From Dryococelus australis (lineage: Eukaryota; Arthropoda; Insecta; Phasmatodea; Phasmatidae): a stretch of 64,000 nt of DNA. Within the stretch, counting starts at the first letter, position 1; every line of letters begins with the position of its first letter. The notes beneath the pieces were generated by a model. The model had not been told where the DNA came from and did no database searches. It saw only the letters and a program-made list of their open reading frames with translations. Of the stretch, positions 1 through 10,427 are shown piece after piece. Position numbers and translations under genes: made by a program. The stretch covers positions 87,033,916 through 87,097,915 of the forward strand of contig CM057009.1 of the NCBI GenBank assembly GCA_029891345.1, written 5' to 3'.

Positions 1-176
1 AAAAAACACAATCGTCATTGATAAACATGCTCGTTTGGCAGAAATTCTCTACCAGCTTGGCAAACATCAGGCAACACAAGGGTCCTGATATGAACGGATG
101 AGCATTTCTCAAGGTTTTGACATTGTTCAACAATCCTCACAAAATGTGCACCAAAAATTTATTGGTATTATTCTAT
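1..176 (+). pseudogene. Coding trace of unknown viral gene, cut by window edge
   Basis: Frame 1 reads as ordinary protein from the window edge (IVIDKHARLAEILYQLGKHQ) and coding-like composition continues to about 170. I recognise no family. It lies just upstream of the 38K-like gene on the same strand and is probably the 3' part of a viral gene that begins outside the window. It is a broken fossil. Confidence 0.25.
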
Positions 177-362
177 GACCACAGTTTTGATATTTGCCGA
201 TCGATTGATAATACTTTGGACATTCATTTTTGTTGCGAATAATCCTCGTATTTCTGTATTTGTATTTTCCAGTTAAAAGCAAGAGATGTGTTTTCCTTTG
301 CTTTACAAATCGGAAGCATTGGTGAAGACTCCGATGTGGTTGGCGATTCCAGATATGGTGGT

Positions 363-917
363 ATGAGAAAAGGATTTCACAATCAGAGAATCGTCAGCGG
401 AGACGATGGCGATCGCGAACTGGTCGATAAAAGAGCAAAAAAAAGAGAATTCACAGAGAAAAGGAAAGTGAAAGGCATCACAGTCATCGATTTAGACGGC
501 ACTTTAATAGCCGAACGTAAAAACGAATTTCACAGAGCCAATCATTTCATAGCGACTTTGGCGAAAGACTTTAAAGAAGTGTTGTGGACGGCGGGCAACC
601 AGGTGCACGTGGAAATCTTTATCAAACAGTTTCCACAAGCCAATAAATTTACAAAAGTTGTATATGGGTCGCATAGAAAAAATATATCTGTATCTATTGT
701 TCGCCAACAACTTCCGATAACGATCAGCCCATACATTTTAATAGACTATTCGGTGCATGATTTGAATACGGGTGGTTACGACATACTGGTCAACATTAAA
801 AAATACAATTACGTACCAAACATGAAAAATGGAAAAAAAATTAAATTTATTAATTACAACTCATTACTGAATGATGTATACGATATGGTAGATACTTGGC
901 ACGAATATATCAGTTAA
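363..917 (+). CDS. 38K-like: HAD-fold phosphatase-like protein, resembles baculovirus/nudivirus 38K
   Basis: Uninterrupted reading frame. It is open from 288 without an ATG; the first in-frame ATG is at 363, giving 184 residues. Motif I of the haloacid dehalogenase fold, VIDLDGTLI (nucleotides about 484-510), carries the nucleophile pair DxDxT. A motif II-like VLWTAG lies at about 577-594, and ILIDYSV (about 735-755) sits where the CTD-phosphatase branch has its acidic motif, here with a single Asp. A basic, charged stretch precedes motif I. Known: 38K (Ac98 in AcMNPV) is a HAD/CTD-phosphatase-like core protein of baculoviruses and nudiviruses needed for nucleocapsid assembly. This frame is shorter than the roughly 300 residues usual for 38K. 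Other possibilities are an iridovirus-type CTD-phosphatase or a host NIF-like phosphatase. It looks whole over the HAD core; expression is unlikely given the decay around it. Confidence 0.55.
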   Translation: MRKGFHNQRIVSGDDGDRELVDKRAKKREFTEKRKVKGITVIDLDGTLIAERKNEFHRANHFIATLAKDFKEVLWTAGNQVHVEIFIKQFPQANKFTKVVYGSHRKNISVSIVRQQLPITISPYILIDYSVHDLNTGGYDILVNIKKYNYVPNMKNGKKIKFINYNSLLNDVYDMVDTWHEYIS

Positions 918-1137
918 CTGCTACCCCATCAATGTCACTTTTTTTTTCATAATCGTGCAACAGATTAATTAAAAATGCTTCTTGAAGAGCCGTCAGATGT
1001 GATGGCAGTGTCCAAGTATGCAATACCTTTGTAATCAACTCCATGTATTTGTCAATGTGTCTATTCGAGTTGCTTCTACACATCCAGTTATTCTTGTAGT
1101 GAGAATAAACAAATATTTTGAACTCGAGAGTGTCCAT
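910..1137 (-). CDS. Small unknown ORF, tail-to-tail with the 38K-like gene
   Basis: A 75-codon minus-strand frame whose 3' end overlaps the end of the 38K-like gene by a few bases, as is common in compact viral genomes. It contains the segment KNNWMCRSNSNRHIDKYMEL. A similar NNWMC segment occurs on the same strand near 1,440-1,480, suggesting a duplicated gene or domain. In baculoviruses 38K neighbours lef-5, but I see no lef-5 zinc ribbon here, so I do not name it. Confidence 0.3.
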   Translation of the reverse strand: MDTLEFKIFVYSHYKNNWMCRSNSNRHIDKYMELITKVLHTWTLPSHLTALQEAFLINLLHDYEKKSDIDGVAVN

Positions 1138-1139
1138 TC

Positions 1140-1230
1140 TGTTATGCTCCCTGGGAGGGAGTAGACATTATATATATATATAATATATATAATTGCATTA
1201 TATATAATATATAATGCAAATTTGATGCAC
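1140..1230. repeat. AT-rich palindromic tract
   Basis: Runs of TA/AT dinucleotides with a near-perfect palindrome, GCATTATATA followed by TATATAATGC, around 1,195-1,220. It lies between two minus-strand coding traces. This could be a promoter/terminator spacer or a simple repeat. Confidence 0.6.
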
Positions 1231-1399
1231 TTGATTATGCAAACCTTCCATATTTTGATTTAGGGTTTTATATACCAAAAAAAGAAACAAGTGCATTAAA
1301 AGTTACATTTATTTTTGTTACATTCACATATGCAATACAATACAATTTACAATAAAATTCTTTTTCACAATAATATATATAGTGGTTTACATCGGTATT

Positions 1400-1844
1400 C
1401 CTCCACTATACATGTTTATCAGAATGTGTTTTGCTTCTGTCGAATTGGCACACATCCAATTATTGTCTTGTATTCGAGACTTTTCCACAGAATAGCGAAT
1501 ATTGGTAATAAGATTGATATGATGTCCATGGTGAAAAACTTTTCAATTAAGAGGCAGAAAAAAATATGGCAAAGGAAATAAAAATGACTTCTTACCTTTG
1601 CCATATGAATTTATCAGATCCAAAATATTGTCTCATCTCTTTGTATAATTTTATTCTTCTTGATGACCTGCTTCTGCTGCACCAAAAATGAATAATCATC
1701 AATTGACTTCACCGTGGATGAATCTTCTGTTGTGGTTGATGTCGGCAAACAAAATGGCAATTTCTTCGCATAGATGTTTGTTGAGCAATACAGTAAAACT
1801 GCTGAAAAGAACATATTTGATCTTGCTGGTGCCATCCTTCTCAC
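1400..1844 (-). pseudogene. Unknown viral coding traces, one with a signal-peptide-like start
   Basis: The minus-strand frame 1844-1614 starts MRRMAPARSNMFFSAVLLYC, a positively charged then hydrophobic start that would suit a signal peptide, followed by a Ser/Thr-rich stretch. Further along the same strand (about 1,430-1,480) the DNA can be read as NNWMCANSTEAKHI, resembling the NNWMC segment of the small ORF at 910-1137. I cannot name the family. It is broken. The plus-strand frames here (1315-1581, 1688-2035) look like shadows. Confidence 0.3.
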
Positions 1845-2079
1845 TTCACTGCACTCTTGTTGTGCCGTCTAATGAAACTGTCCACTTATTTATAGCTGGG
1901 AGTGTGTTACAAACAAAAAAAACACAAGCTATGTCTTTTTCCTTTAATTATTTTAGCATGCTCTTCAACTCGGCAGCGACATTTTTAACTGCTTTATTTG
2001 GTTTTTATCATGTTTGCACATATTCAAAATGTTAAATTTATTGTAATAAAGAGTCAAAAAATTTTTATCGTGTAAACAG

Positions 2080-2497
2080 GTCCTCAATCTTGCCATAGCA
2101 CCGTATTGATTGAGTCTTCTGGCACAAACAAGTATGTTATTGTTGACCAGATTTGATTGTCTGAATTGTAATTTGCATCCCCTGAATTCGATTTTGATAT
2201 TTTCTCACCATACAAGAAATACTGTCAATATTTTTAATGGAAATGAAAATGGTATTGTCATGTATGTAGTGCACCGTGAATGATGATGGCAACTGTTTAA
2301 TTTGATTTGCAGTTGCAATGTTATAAGCTAAAATGTTTCTTTTTCATAAAATTTAGTCAATTGTGGTGGATATAGTTGGTTAATATGAGAATGACCCCTA
2401 TGTCCACTTGCATATTTCATGCATGCATCGAATGAGGTGTAATAATATTTACAATCCACCCACAGGGTTTCTACGTTCACCCAGTTGTAATTCATGG
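2080..2497 (-). pseudogene. Broken unknown viral gene
   Basis: Minus-strand coding trace starting with an ATG near 2,495 (MNYNWVNVETLWVDCKYYY) and running to about 2,080, with segments such as QIKQLPSSFTVHYIHDNTIF. Composition is protein-like, with regular hydrophobic spacing. No family was recognised; the short aromatic N-terminus is loosely like stand-alone BRO-type proteins, but I do not claim this. It is broken in a few places. Confidence 0.35.
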
Positions 2498-2499
2498 CT

Positions 2500-2970
2500 T
2501 TAAAAGTTTATTTATTTACTTGCAAGAAGCTATATAGGTACCAATTGATAAAAAAGTTATAAAAAAAACCCTTTGAAAAAGAAGACAGACAGAGAGAGGG
2601 AGGCGGATGGGAAAATAAAAAAATCTCCTACAATGCCAGGCATAAAAGACTGTGTATTATTGCTAATGCTACCACAGTTCCCGAGGCACTCATACCTCGA
2701 ACTTTATGTAAAAGTGTTTATTCACATATATAAAAAACACTAATCTCTTTGGAACAGAGGTAAACAGGTATATAATTGTGCAAATGCAAGGTTTAAGGGA
2801 TTTTGAGAATTGCTTTCATTTACGTCGAGTATGGAGAACACGATGTAGACTAATACACCATCAGTAGACGAATAAAGTCTTTACCGGATTCCTATATAAG
2901 GGAGTAGAAGAAAATAAAACATGCAAAGAAGAATGGTTGTGTTCGTGAACCAAAACTGTGATACTTTTAT
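2500..2970. other. Spacer without recognisable gene
   Basis: AT-rich sequence with a purine-rich stretch (about 2,575-2,630). No coding trace that I can support. Confidence 0.4.
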
Positions 2971-2973
2971 CCG

Positions 2974-3408
2974 ATGAAATTCATTCAATATAAAGAACAG
3001 GGACACATGCATTCGACTGCGATAGAAGTGGAAGATGTGGGGTGTGTGACTGTGAACAACACATCCATAAAACATGGAATAATAAATGTCAATGCTGACT
3101 ATTTTCCCATGCCTGTCAATGATGAGGAAGTGGACAATGCAATCAACACATTTGCCAATAGCAGGGTTGGTGACAATGCAATCAATACACCAATCAATGG
3201 GGAGGTTGGTGATAACACAGTCGACTCGTTCCTCAACAGCGAGGCTATGAACAAAGCTGTCGATGCATTCGACAGTGAGGTTGGGAAGCATGCAGTCGAC
3301 ACAACCAACACACACATCAATTGTGCTACTGGCACATCTATTAGTGATACTATCAATATGTCCATCAATTGTGAGGTTATTGAGATATCTTTTTTGTTAA
3401 GAAATTGA
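2974..3408 (+). CDS. Acidic internal-repeat protein, 144 codons
   Basis: Open frame of 144 codons starting at ATG 2974. The middle is built of about five imperfect units of 12-16 codons around the theme E-V-G-D-N-A-I-N-T, for example EEVDNAINTF, RVGDNAINTP and EVGDNTVDSF. The repeats lie in the DNA itself, so the antisense strand (2881-3315) is also open for 144 codons and reads as Cys/Val-rich units of the form CVDCIVTNP. Gene direction cannot be decided from openness alone; the sense acidic version looks more like a soluble protein. It sits downstream of the polymerase 3' end, tail to tail. No family recognised. Confidence 0.35.
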   Translation: MKFIQYKEQGHMHSTAIEVEDVGCVTVNNTSIKHGIINVNADYFPMPVNDEEVDNAINTFANSRVGDNAINTPINGEVGDNTVDSFLNSEAMNKAVDAFDSEVGKHAVDTTNTHINCATGTSISDTINMSINCEVIEISFLLRN

Positions 3409-3439
3409 AGAAAAAAAATAATAAAAAAGAGTTATTATT

Positions 3440-6400
3440 TTTATCATTTTACAATTAAATTTAACATCATCTATGAATGACATGTCATAAATGACACATT
3501 CACTAAATTCTTTTGGAAATCTCCTATTTGCAATATCCGAATGCACTTTGTGTTCTGTTAGACAACATTCATAACTTTCAAACCATTTTTTAAACAATTC
3601 ATTTACTGTTTTTGTGTATGTTTTTATGGAAGTCTGAGGCTTGGCTGCATTCAAAATTGCATGTATGACTTTTGTGTAATTGCATAGAATTTTACCATAG
3701 TGAATCTGATACATTTCGGGCCATGGCACATTGTTTATTTCTTGTCTTGGTGGTAATTTGGAATACTTGTACAAAGTCAAATATCGACCTGCCTGAAAGT
3801 CTTCAGGATCGTACAAGAGCACTGTTTTATTATGACCAATGTAGGAAGACCTGAGACCATCAATGTACCGTTGATGTGCAGATGAGTTTTTGAGCCTAAC
3901 CAACATTAGATTTTCGTGCAATTCCATCTGGTCTACCAAATAGAGGGAGTTGTAAATGGCAAATAATACATTTTCGAAATTGAGGAATTTTTCCAATTTA
4001 TAACAGTTGGTTACTTTGGTCATATTCACAAAGAAGAAAGTAAGTGGAGCAACATAATTGTAGATTCGTTTCACGAAATGTGATGCATTTTGCTAGCAAC
4101 CTTTATGAACAATAGAACAAAGTTTCAACACATCTTAGTTTGGATTACCGCAAAATACACTGTAGTTGATCAGTTTTGTCAAATGTAAATTTTTTTTTCT
4201 TGACTAGTGAAATAGATGCGAGTATCTCAGTGCCTTCGAGAATGATACCCCTTCCATTAATTATGTTCATTACCTCATTTATGATTTCGATAAACCTGTT
4301 ACTGTCCAATTTCAAAATTTTGTAAATTGTCACCCATAACTATCTACATCAAAGACCATTTCGCGATACTCTCACAGAATTTTGCAAACAACTCAACGGA
4401 GTTTCGTCTCGTCGTACATAATCAGTTTTTTATTTGCTTCCAGATTAGAATAGGTAACGTAGGCTACTTGGCAAATGAAATATCCCAACTGCATGAGCTC
4501 CTCTTCTGTCAGTTTGTTTATTGTTTCTTTGTGATCACGAATTGTGTGCAGTAGATACATCACAGTTGTAACTCGACATAAATATATGAGAAGTTCGAAT
4601 GCAAACAACATTGTGTCTATGGCTACAGGAATGCTGACAAACTTGAAACATGGAGTACCAAAAAGCCCATAGCTCAAGTTGATTGTAATTTTAAGCTAAA
4701 ATTGCTTCGCGTCCAACACCGAGTACTCTAGATTCATGTCTTGAATCCTCTCTTCAGAGACTTCTTTTATTCGTATTTCAGGCTTTAGAGATTTCATTTG
4801 TTTCTTCAAAGTTTTCCTATGATCGAGTAAAGACTCTATACAGTTTATGGTGAATGGATTTTTGAGATGTGAGAGTAAACATATCAGAATGGTAGTATCG
4901 CCAGCCAGCGACTCTAGTTCCATGACAGAAAGTATCATCTTCCCGATAGGCTGGCGGGAATACATCAGGTACAAGCATTCCGAATGATTTTGGTTTTCGT
5001 TTTCCTTTGTATACAGAGCAATTACATCATTCCTCAGCATTTCATCGGACATGTAGGATATTGGAGCATTTCCCGAACACTACATTCAATGCTTTTGCGC
5101 AGCAGCAACAACCTATGGTAGATATGGAAAGTTGTTTGTTGATGATGTTTGGGTAGAAACTATTGGCATTGTATTGAATAACATTCCAAAAAAGACAGTG
5201 TTTTGCAAACACCATGGTTCCAGGATATAATTTTTTTTGTGTACTTGAATTTTGGCTTTGGTGTAAATTGGTCTAATGTCCATTGTGGACGTTCTTTCAG
5301 CATGCGACAAACATTTCAGATCGGGTATGGCCAGTAAAACGGAATCATTGCAACACATTCTCGATCCAGCGAGAAATGGCACTCATTGAACTGTCTTCAA
5401 GACCACAGTTAAAGGGATTGGCAAATTGGTTGGTGAAAATGGTCAAATTAAACTTGTTGAAAAGGCCGACCACGGCCACACAATCCCTCTCGTTGTAAAG
5501 TAAAGTCTGTTTAATGTTGTAGAAAACGATAGAGTCTGTGTTTGGTTCACCTGCAAATTTACGCCAAATGCTACCACCAATGTACTTAGTGTGGTGCACT
5601 TGCATGTTTGTATACTGATCATTCACGACATCAAACTTTTCTTTGTTGTAGGACTCGATGTGAAAGCTATTTCTCATGCACTCTTGATGAAAATCATCTG
5701 TGATGGTGTCATGTCGAATATAATATATTCTCATAAGCACAGAGTTCAAATCGATTTTCCTAAACTTTTGGATCAGATAGTTTTTTGACAGGTTCCCCAA
5801 CAACAAATGCCCACTTGCCAATGCATTTTTTTTTTCAAGATTCTCAACATATCGAATATGATATTGTTGCAGTGAAAACAAATGAGTAGAACTGTGGCTA
5901 ATTTTCCGAGGGTTACGAATCCTTTTATTTTGCGTTGCATATAGAGAACCCGCAAGCAAGTCAATAGGAATTTCAAATCGTATTCGATAATGTTATGGCC
6001 GATGAAATAGTGAGGGTAATTTTGGTATCCCGTTAGCATTTTCAGCAAGTATCCCTGACTATACCAAAAGAGAAAATTAGTAATGAGATCCTCTTCATGT
6101 GAGAAAACTATGATCCAAATGCATTTTGCAGGCAGTCTTTCGTATTTCTTCTTCATTTCCATGTCGAAATTACCATGGATGCCGCGAAATTTTAGGTAGG
6201 AAATTATACTCACTTCGACATCCAGATACTCACAATAGAGCACAAACATGAGCAGTTTCTCTGGAGTGGGTTCCCCCAGGTGCAGGTCTTCCAAATTATC
6301 CACACCCATCTCGATGTCGAAGCTCACGAAAGGAATGTACTTGTACAGATGAGTGTAATCGTAAGACATGTCCAGGATCAGATGCTTAGACTCGGTGATT

Positions 6401-6825
6401 GCATACACACCATTTTCATGAAATATTTTTTCAACCATGAGATTACCGACTCCATGTTTCGGTGTGTCAAATTTTAGTTTTGCAAGTTGATTCAGTTTGA
6501 TGGATTAATTCTGCAATTCCTCCTCTGAAGTTACAGAATCGATTTACAACTCAATTTTCAACATGAAATGCACATTGGTCGACTGGATGGTAAATTAGTA
6601 TTTTTTTTACAATTGTTTTCCACAAGAAATTTGTAGACTGTATTCATGTTTCTCATGGTGAAAAATTCAATTTTTATCAAATGATATGAAACGTACAATG
6701 TGCATACCGAATTTTGAGTCAAAATTTCCAGAAACGAGTATGATTTCGTTTCCAGAGAGATTGTCATGTCTATGATTGAATCGATATACAGTTCGTGTAA
6801 CTCAATCAGAAGTTGGCACATTTAG
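3440..6825 (-). pseudogene. dnapol-like: Family B DNA polymerase fossil (nudivirus/baculovirus-like)
   Basis: Minus-strand replicative polymerase, about 3.4 kb, matching the roughly 1,000-1,100 residues usual for nudivirus polymerases. Parts seen in order: N-terminal region (about 6,820-6,560); exonuclease motif I SFDIEMG (about 6,320); motif II GHNIIEYDLKF (about 5,990); motif III YNERDCVAVV (about 5,495); polymerase motif A core SFYPNII (about 5,150); motif B NLSYGLFG (about 4,680-4,660); a KKKKF segment of the palm/thumb border (about 4,190); and a long C-terminal thumb region (4,074-3,400) with LRSSYIGHNKTVLLYD and WPEMYQIHYGKI. Known: DIE, NxxxYD and YxxxD coordinate exonuclease metals; SLYPSII and NSxYG bind primer and nucleotide. 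Motif B is divergent from the NSMYGxxG of iridoviruses and poxviruses. It is broken in more than ten places, so it is old. Neighbouring genes on both sides are of viral character. Confidence 0.75.
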
Positions 6826-7021
6826 TATTTCATGTTTTCAGCAACTAGAAAGTATGTCGAGAGGTGGCAAGTCAACATTTCTTGATGCCTCTTCATCGTT
6901 TTGACATCGATGCCCACCACATTTATCTGATTGTTGTAGATGAAAGACCTCAATATTAATATTTTATTTTGTAGATTTAAAGAACGTGGATGGTTTTTTT
7001 GTTATTTAAGAACCTTTAGTC

Positions 7022-7310
7022 ATGGCTAACAAACTAAGTTTTACAATGACCAGATTATTGGAAATATCCAAAAATATCTAAGACCCAGAACTGCAAACTT
7101 GGGATGAATTAAAACGGTTCTAAACATATTTTGGCAACTGTCTCTTGGAATCCATTTACATTCACGAAAATGACGATGACAAAGACTCTAACGAAGATTT
7201 CGAAGAGGAATTTGATACTGATCATAATAACAATACTTGCATTCCGTTAAAGTTTAAAGATTTTCAGGCCAAGTTCCCAAACACCACACTCGAAGACTAT
7301 CTATAAGTCA
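7022..7310 (+). pseudogene. Unknown acidic viral gene fossil
   Basis: Plus-strand trace starting ATG 7022 (MANKLSFTMTRLLEI) with a strongly acidic middle (HENDDDKDSNEDFEEEFDTD, about 7,162-7,222) and a hydrophilic tail. It diverges head-to-head from the polymerase, separated by about 200 bases. No family recognised. It is broken. Confidence 0.35.
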
Positions 7311-7446
7311 AACAACTCTCATCCTCTCGCACTTTTGAAATTAACTCGAAAGATCAACTAGTCTTGCTCTAACAACTGCTACTTTCACAATAAGCCCATC
7401 AAGGGAACCACAACGCTTTATATACCTAGTTGTAAACTAAAAAAAA

Positions 7447-8341
7447 TGAATAATGAATTGTGTTTCCTGTGCAGAAAAAATGAAATTGACATCATCTTTT
7501 GCACATGTGCAAGTACAAAAATGCTAGTTACGAGTCATCACATAGCTGCTCCCTGATTTATAATTCCAACCAAATCATGATGGAACACGCATATCATTCG
7601 ATGGGCATGACAAGGAACAAGGACGGCACTCCTCAATTCACGAAGTTGAAATTTCACAATGTGTTTGTATGCGAATGTAATCGCAACTCTATTAGAGGAT
7701 TAGCCAAAATCTCAATACTGCCAAATGCCTTATCTTTAAACAAATACTTCACATAATAGTTGAGATTTGTCCATTTAGTTGATAGCCTAATCCAATCGGG
7801 AGACTACAAATGCAACCAGTTTAAAGGGTGCATTAGTGTAAAAAATTTAGCCAATGTATACTTTGTACCTAAGTTGGAAAACTTTGATACTCTGTTTTTC
7901 ATACCAACTTTTTCCACTCTCGCTGTAGAAGAATATGTCGCTAGCTGGAGAAGTGTATTCTTTCACTTACTCGATATTTATACGGTAAATATGAAAACTG
8001 AGTTTACAACTTCTGTAAACACAAAAACTGCTACATTGTGTGGCATAAGACATTTTGTCAAACGACCAGCTGATAATTTTGCATGTTCAATCAAGAGTAA
8101 CTGAGCACACACTTGACCAAATGCAAGTAACTTTCAATGTGTTCACGTTACCATAAATTATGATACAATGAGACAAATAGTCACTTCTCCAAATTCACTA
8201 ATAATGAATGCGATTTGCAATCACGTTTTACAAGATCAGATAGAAAAGATGGGAGAAAAGTATACGGCTAAAATATACGAACATCCTTGTTATTTCGAAC
8301 CTCATTTGATACGAACTTTTTACAATAAAATGCACTCTTAA
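7447..8341 (+). pseudogene. Unknown viral gene fossil with Cys-rich start
   Basis: Plus-strand traces over about 900 bases. The N-terminal part (ATG at 7447) is Cys-rich, with CFLCRKNEIDIIFCTC suggesting a zinc-binding knuckle. The middle reads MEHAYHSMGMTRNKDGTPQF and, further on, FVPKLENFDTLFFIPTFSTL. A last open piece (8168-8341) contains MRQIVTSPNSLIMNAICNHV and ends in a natural-looking stop. About 300 residues in all, consistent with one gene or two overlapping ones. No family recognised; a late transcription factor of the LEF/P47 type was considered, but no signature is visible. Broken. Confidence 0.4.
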
Positions 8342-8784
8342 TTTTACTCGCCTAACATTTTCGTAAATTCAGTTTGTTGATTGAGTATAAACACTTTATT
8401 CAACTTTATAGAGACAGATGATTCCTGAAGGTAATCTAAAAAATAAAAATAAATCTTTTTTTTTAATAAATGAAATTTATTTTAAAAATAACATAATTGT
8501 AAAAAATATTACAAATATAAAATATAAAAGGTTACATATATTAAAAAAAACATTAAATATGTATAAAATTAATAATTTCCAGAACTTATATAAAATTTAT
8601 TTTACAATTTATATATAAAATGTAAAAAAATAAAAGTTTACATACCTAAAAAAACATTAAACATGTATAAAATTAATACATGCCAAATTTTTGTAATTTC
8701 CACTCTTCAGGACCCGTACCACCCGTCCCATGATACCTAATTATTGTATAGGGGCTTGCTTTGAAAAAATCATTCATACTTTCT
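8342..8784. other. Very AT-rich spacer with a duplicated segment
   Basis: Low-complexity AT-rich DNA. The segment ending TTTACATACCTAAAAAAAC (about 8,637-8,680) repeats with small changes the one at about 8,529-8,575 (TTACATATATTAAAAAAAAC), about 108 bases apart. No gene supported. Confidence 0.5.
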
Positions 8785-9432
8785 TCATAAATACAATCCA
8801 AATATTTCTCCTCCAACATCACTTTGCCCCCGCCCCACACAACCCTTACACAGCTCGAATTTGGTTAAGAGCCATGGTTGGGGTTGTGATAGTGATTGGG
8901 GGTGTGGGAAGTGTGGTGGGAAACACTGCTGCTGAGTGGAAATTTGAGCCTTAATACAGGCAAACCATTTATCTGCCCATGCCACTGCCCATGTACCGCA
9001 TATGATACATTTCGGGACTTCGATAAGTTGGGGTGATTGGAGTTGGTGCTGGTACTCCAGTGGCTGCCGCTTGAGCCACTGCCTTGCGGATTTTGGAGCT
9101 TCGGCAGCGCCTGTGTTGCTGGGTGAGAGGCTGTGGCCGCTGGAGCTGCTGCTGGGTGAGAGGTTTAAACCACTGGGCAAGAGACTCCTGTGGCTGGACG
9201 AGGGTCTGCCGCTGAAGTTGTAAGAGGAGCCACTGTATAGTTGATAGAGTTGCTTTCCGGTTCCTATTTCTCGTCCTTTCCCCCAACATTTGCTGGCGAA
9301 CGTGCTGTGAAAAAAAGAAAAGAAATATGTCACAATCTGTTTCTCCCTAAAATAAAACAAAAATAACACTCTAAAGTCAAACAAAAATGTACCTGTAAGC
9401 TTTTGTTTCTTTTGCCTCAAGTGAAAGTACAC
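8785..9432 (-). CDS. Ser/Pro/Gln-rich low-complexity ORF, 215 codons
   Basis: The longest uninterrupted frame of the left block. Residues 1-50 are hydrophobic/aromatic. Residues 70-110 are Ser-rich with repeated LSPS (SSHRSLLPSGLNLSPSSSSS). The tail is Pro/Gln-rich (PPHFPHPQSLSQPQPW). The underlying DNA has an internal repeat around CTGGGTGAGAGG (9,120-9,170), so another minus frame (9289-8969) is also long and Gln/Pro-rich; which one is used is unclear. No family recognised. Such low-complexity proteins are common in nudiviruses and hytrosaviruses. Confidence 0.3.
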   Translation of the reverse strand: MYFHLRQKKQKLTGTFLFDFRVLFLFYFREKQIVTYFFSFFHSTFASKCWGKGREIGTGKQLYQLYSGSSYNFSGRPSSSHRSLLPSGLNLSPSSSSSGHSLSPSNTGAAEAPKSARQWLKRQPLEYQHQLQSPQLIEVPKCIICGTWAVAWADKWFACIKAQISTQQQCFPPHFPHPQSLSQPQPWLLTKFELCKGCVGRGQSDVGGEIFGLYL

Positions 9433-10200
9433 TTTTTACTTTTTTACAAAAACCTGCATCACTGTGTAATGTCACATTGACAATGCTTTCATGATTTTTT
9501 ACTATTTATTTTTCGTGAAGGTTTATATTTGTGCCATTCTTCCCGAAACTCTTTGTACTCCTTAACCAACTCCTTCCCTATTTTATTTTGAACCTTTAGC
9601 ATTTTTTCCAGTTATTCCTTTGCTTCTGTACATTTTGCTAATAGTAATTGAATTTAATTTTTTGCACTACAGAGCATCAAAAACTAATCATAAATATTTC
9701 TAAATTTATCCTCCATTCCTTCAAATAACCTGTCTAACTCTACCTTATTGCGCCAACCCTATCCATTTCTGCCAAACTTGACTAATGGTCACTACTACCA
9801 ATAGTGTTAAATATCACATTGCTACTAAACAGTGTTATATCTGCTATTCCTAGCACACTGACGCTTTACCAAAGTGTGTGGTGATTATATATGTACCAAG
9901 TAAATTGTTTTATTTCGTATTTCAGGGTAGTGGGGAGGGATTACTCTATATGTGAGTTTTTCTTTTTTACATCTTGCACTCGTATGTTCATGTTTCTTTT
10001 CTCTCTCATCAGTGTATCTTATATACACTTGCTCGCTCAAAGTTACGACTTGTGTTCATACATAAGCTGGTGAGGCGACTAGCATACATTACTCAACTTG
10101 GCCTCATTATTATGCAAGAATTATCTTGTGGCAGAAATATTTTTTTTTTGCGATTCAAAAAGGAGGTTCCCCTCATGGCCCCCCCCCCAGCCTACTGACT
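9433..10200. other. Spacer without recognisable gene
   Basis: AT-rich DNA with short frames only (9891-10073, 9974-10198). They lack family signatures or consistent composition. Nothing supported. Confidence 0.4.
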
Positions 10201-10345
10201 TATTTTTTTCTCTTGGTGTCCTAGTTGGAGTCAATGTATTTTTTCTCCTAGTGTCTCGGCAGGAGCCAGAGTATTTTTTTCTCTTGGTGTGCCAAACGAA
10301 GCCAGAGTATTTTTTTCTCTTGGTGTCCCAGTCGATGGCAGAGTA
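10201..10345. repeat. Tandem repeat, about 36-bp unit, four copies
   Basis: Four successive units begin with a T-rich core followed by CTCTTGGTGTCCCAG and end in GCCAGAG-type sequence, spaced 35-36 bases. A period divisible by three keeps frames open on both strands; on the minus strand it reads GTPREKNTLAP units. A TATATAAGC box follows directly at 10,343, so the array could be an upstream element of the acidic gene starting at 10,428. Confidence 0.75.
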
Positions 10346-10427
10346 TATAAGCACTGAACTTCGCGATGAACATAAACCAACACACGATGACAAATAGGCC
10401 GTGTATTGTGTGTAGGGACTGGCAAAA

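Noticed and set aside
504-736. Minus-strand frames inside the 38K-like gene
   Set aside because: They are antisense shadows of a frame with a recognisable HAD motif.
910-1137. lef-5 beside 38K, as in baculoviruses
   Set aside because: Position is suggestive, but no C-terminal zinc ribbon or other lef-5 signature is visible.
3440-6825. Protein-primed polymerase of a Polinton/adintovirus
   Set aside because: Exonuclease and palm motifs fit the RNA/DNA-primed viral type, the neighbours include a 38K-like gene and BRO-like traces, and no Polinton integrase, ATPase or capsid signature was seen.
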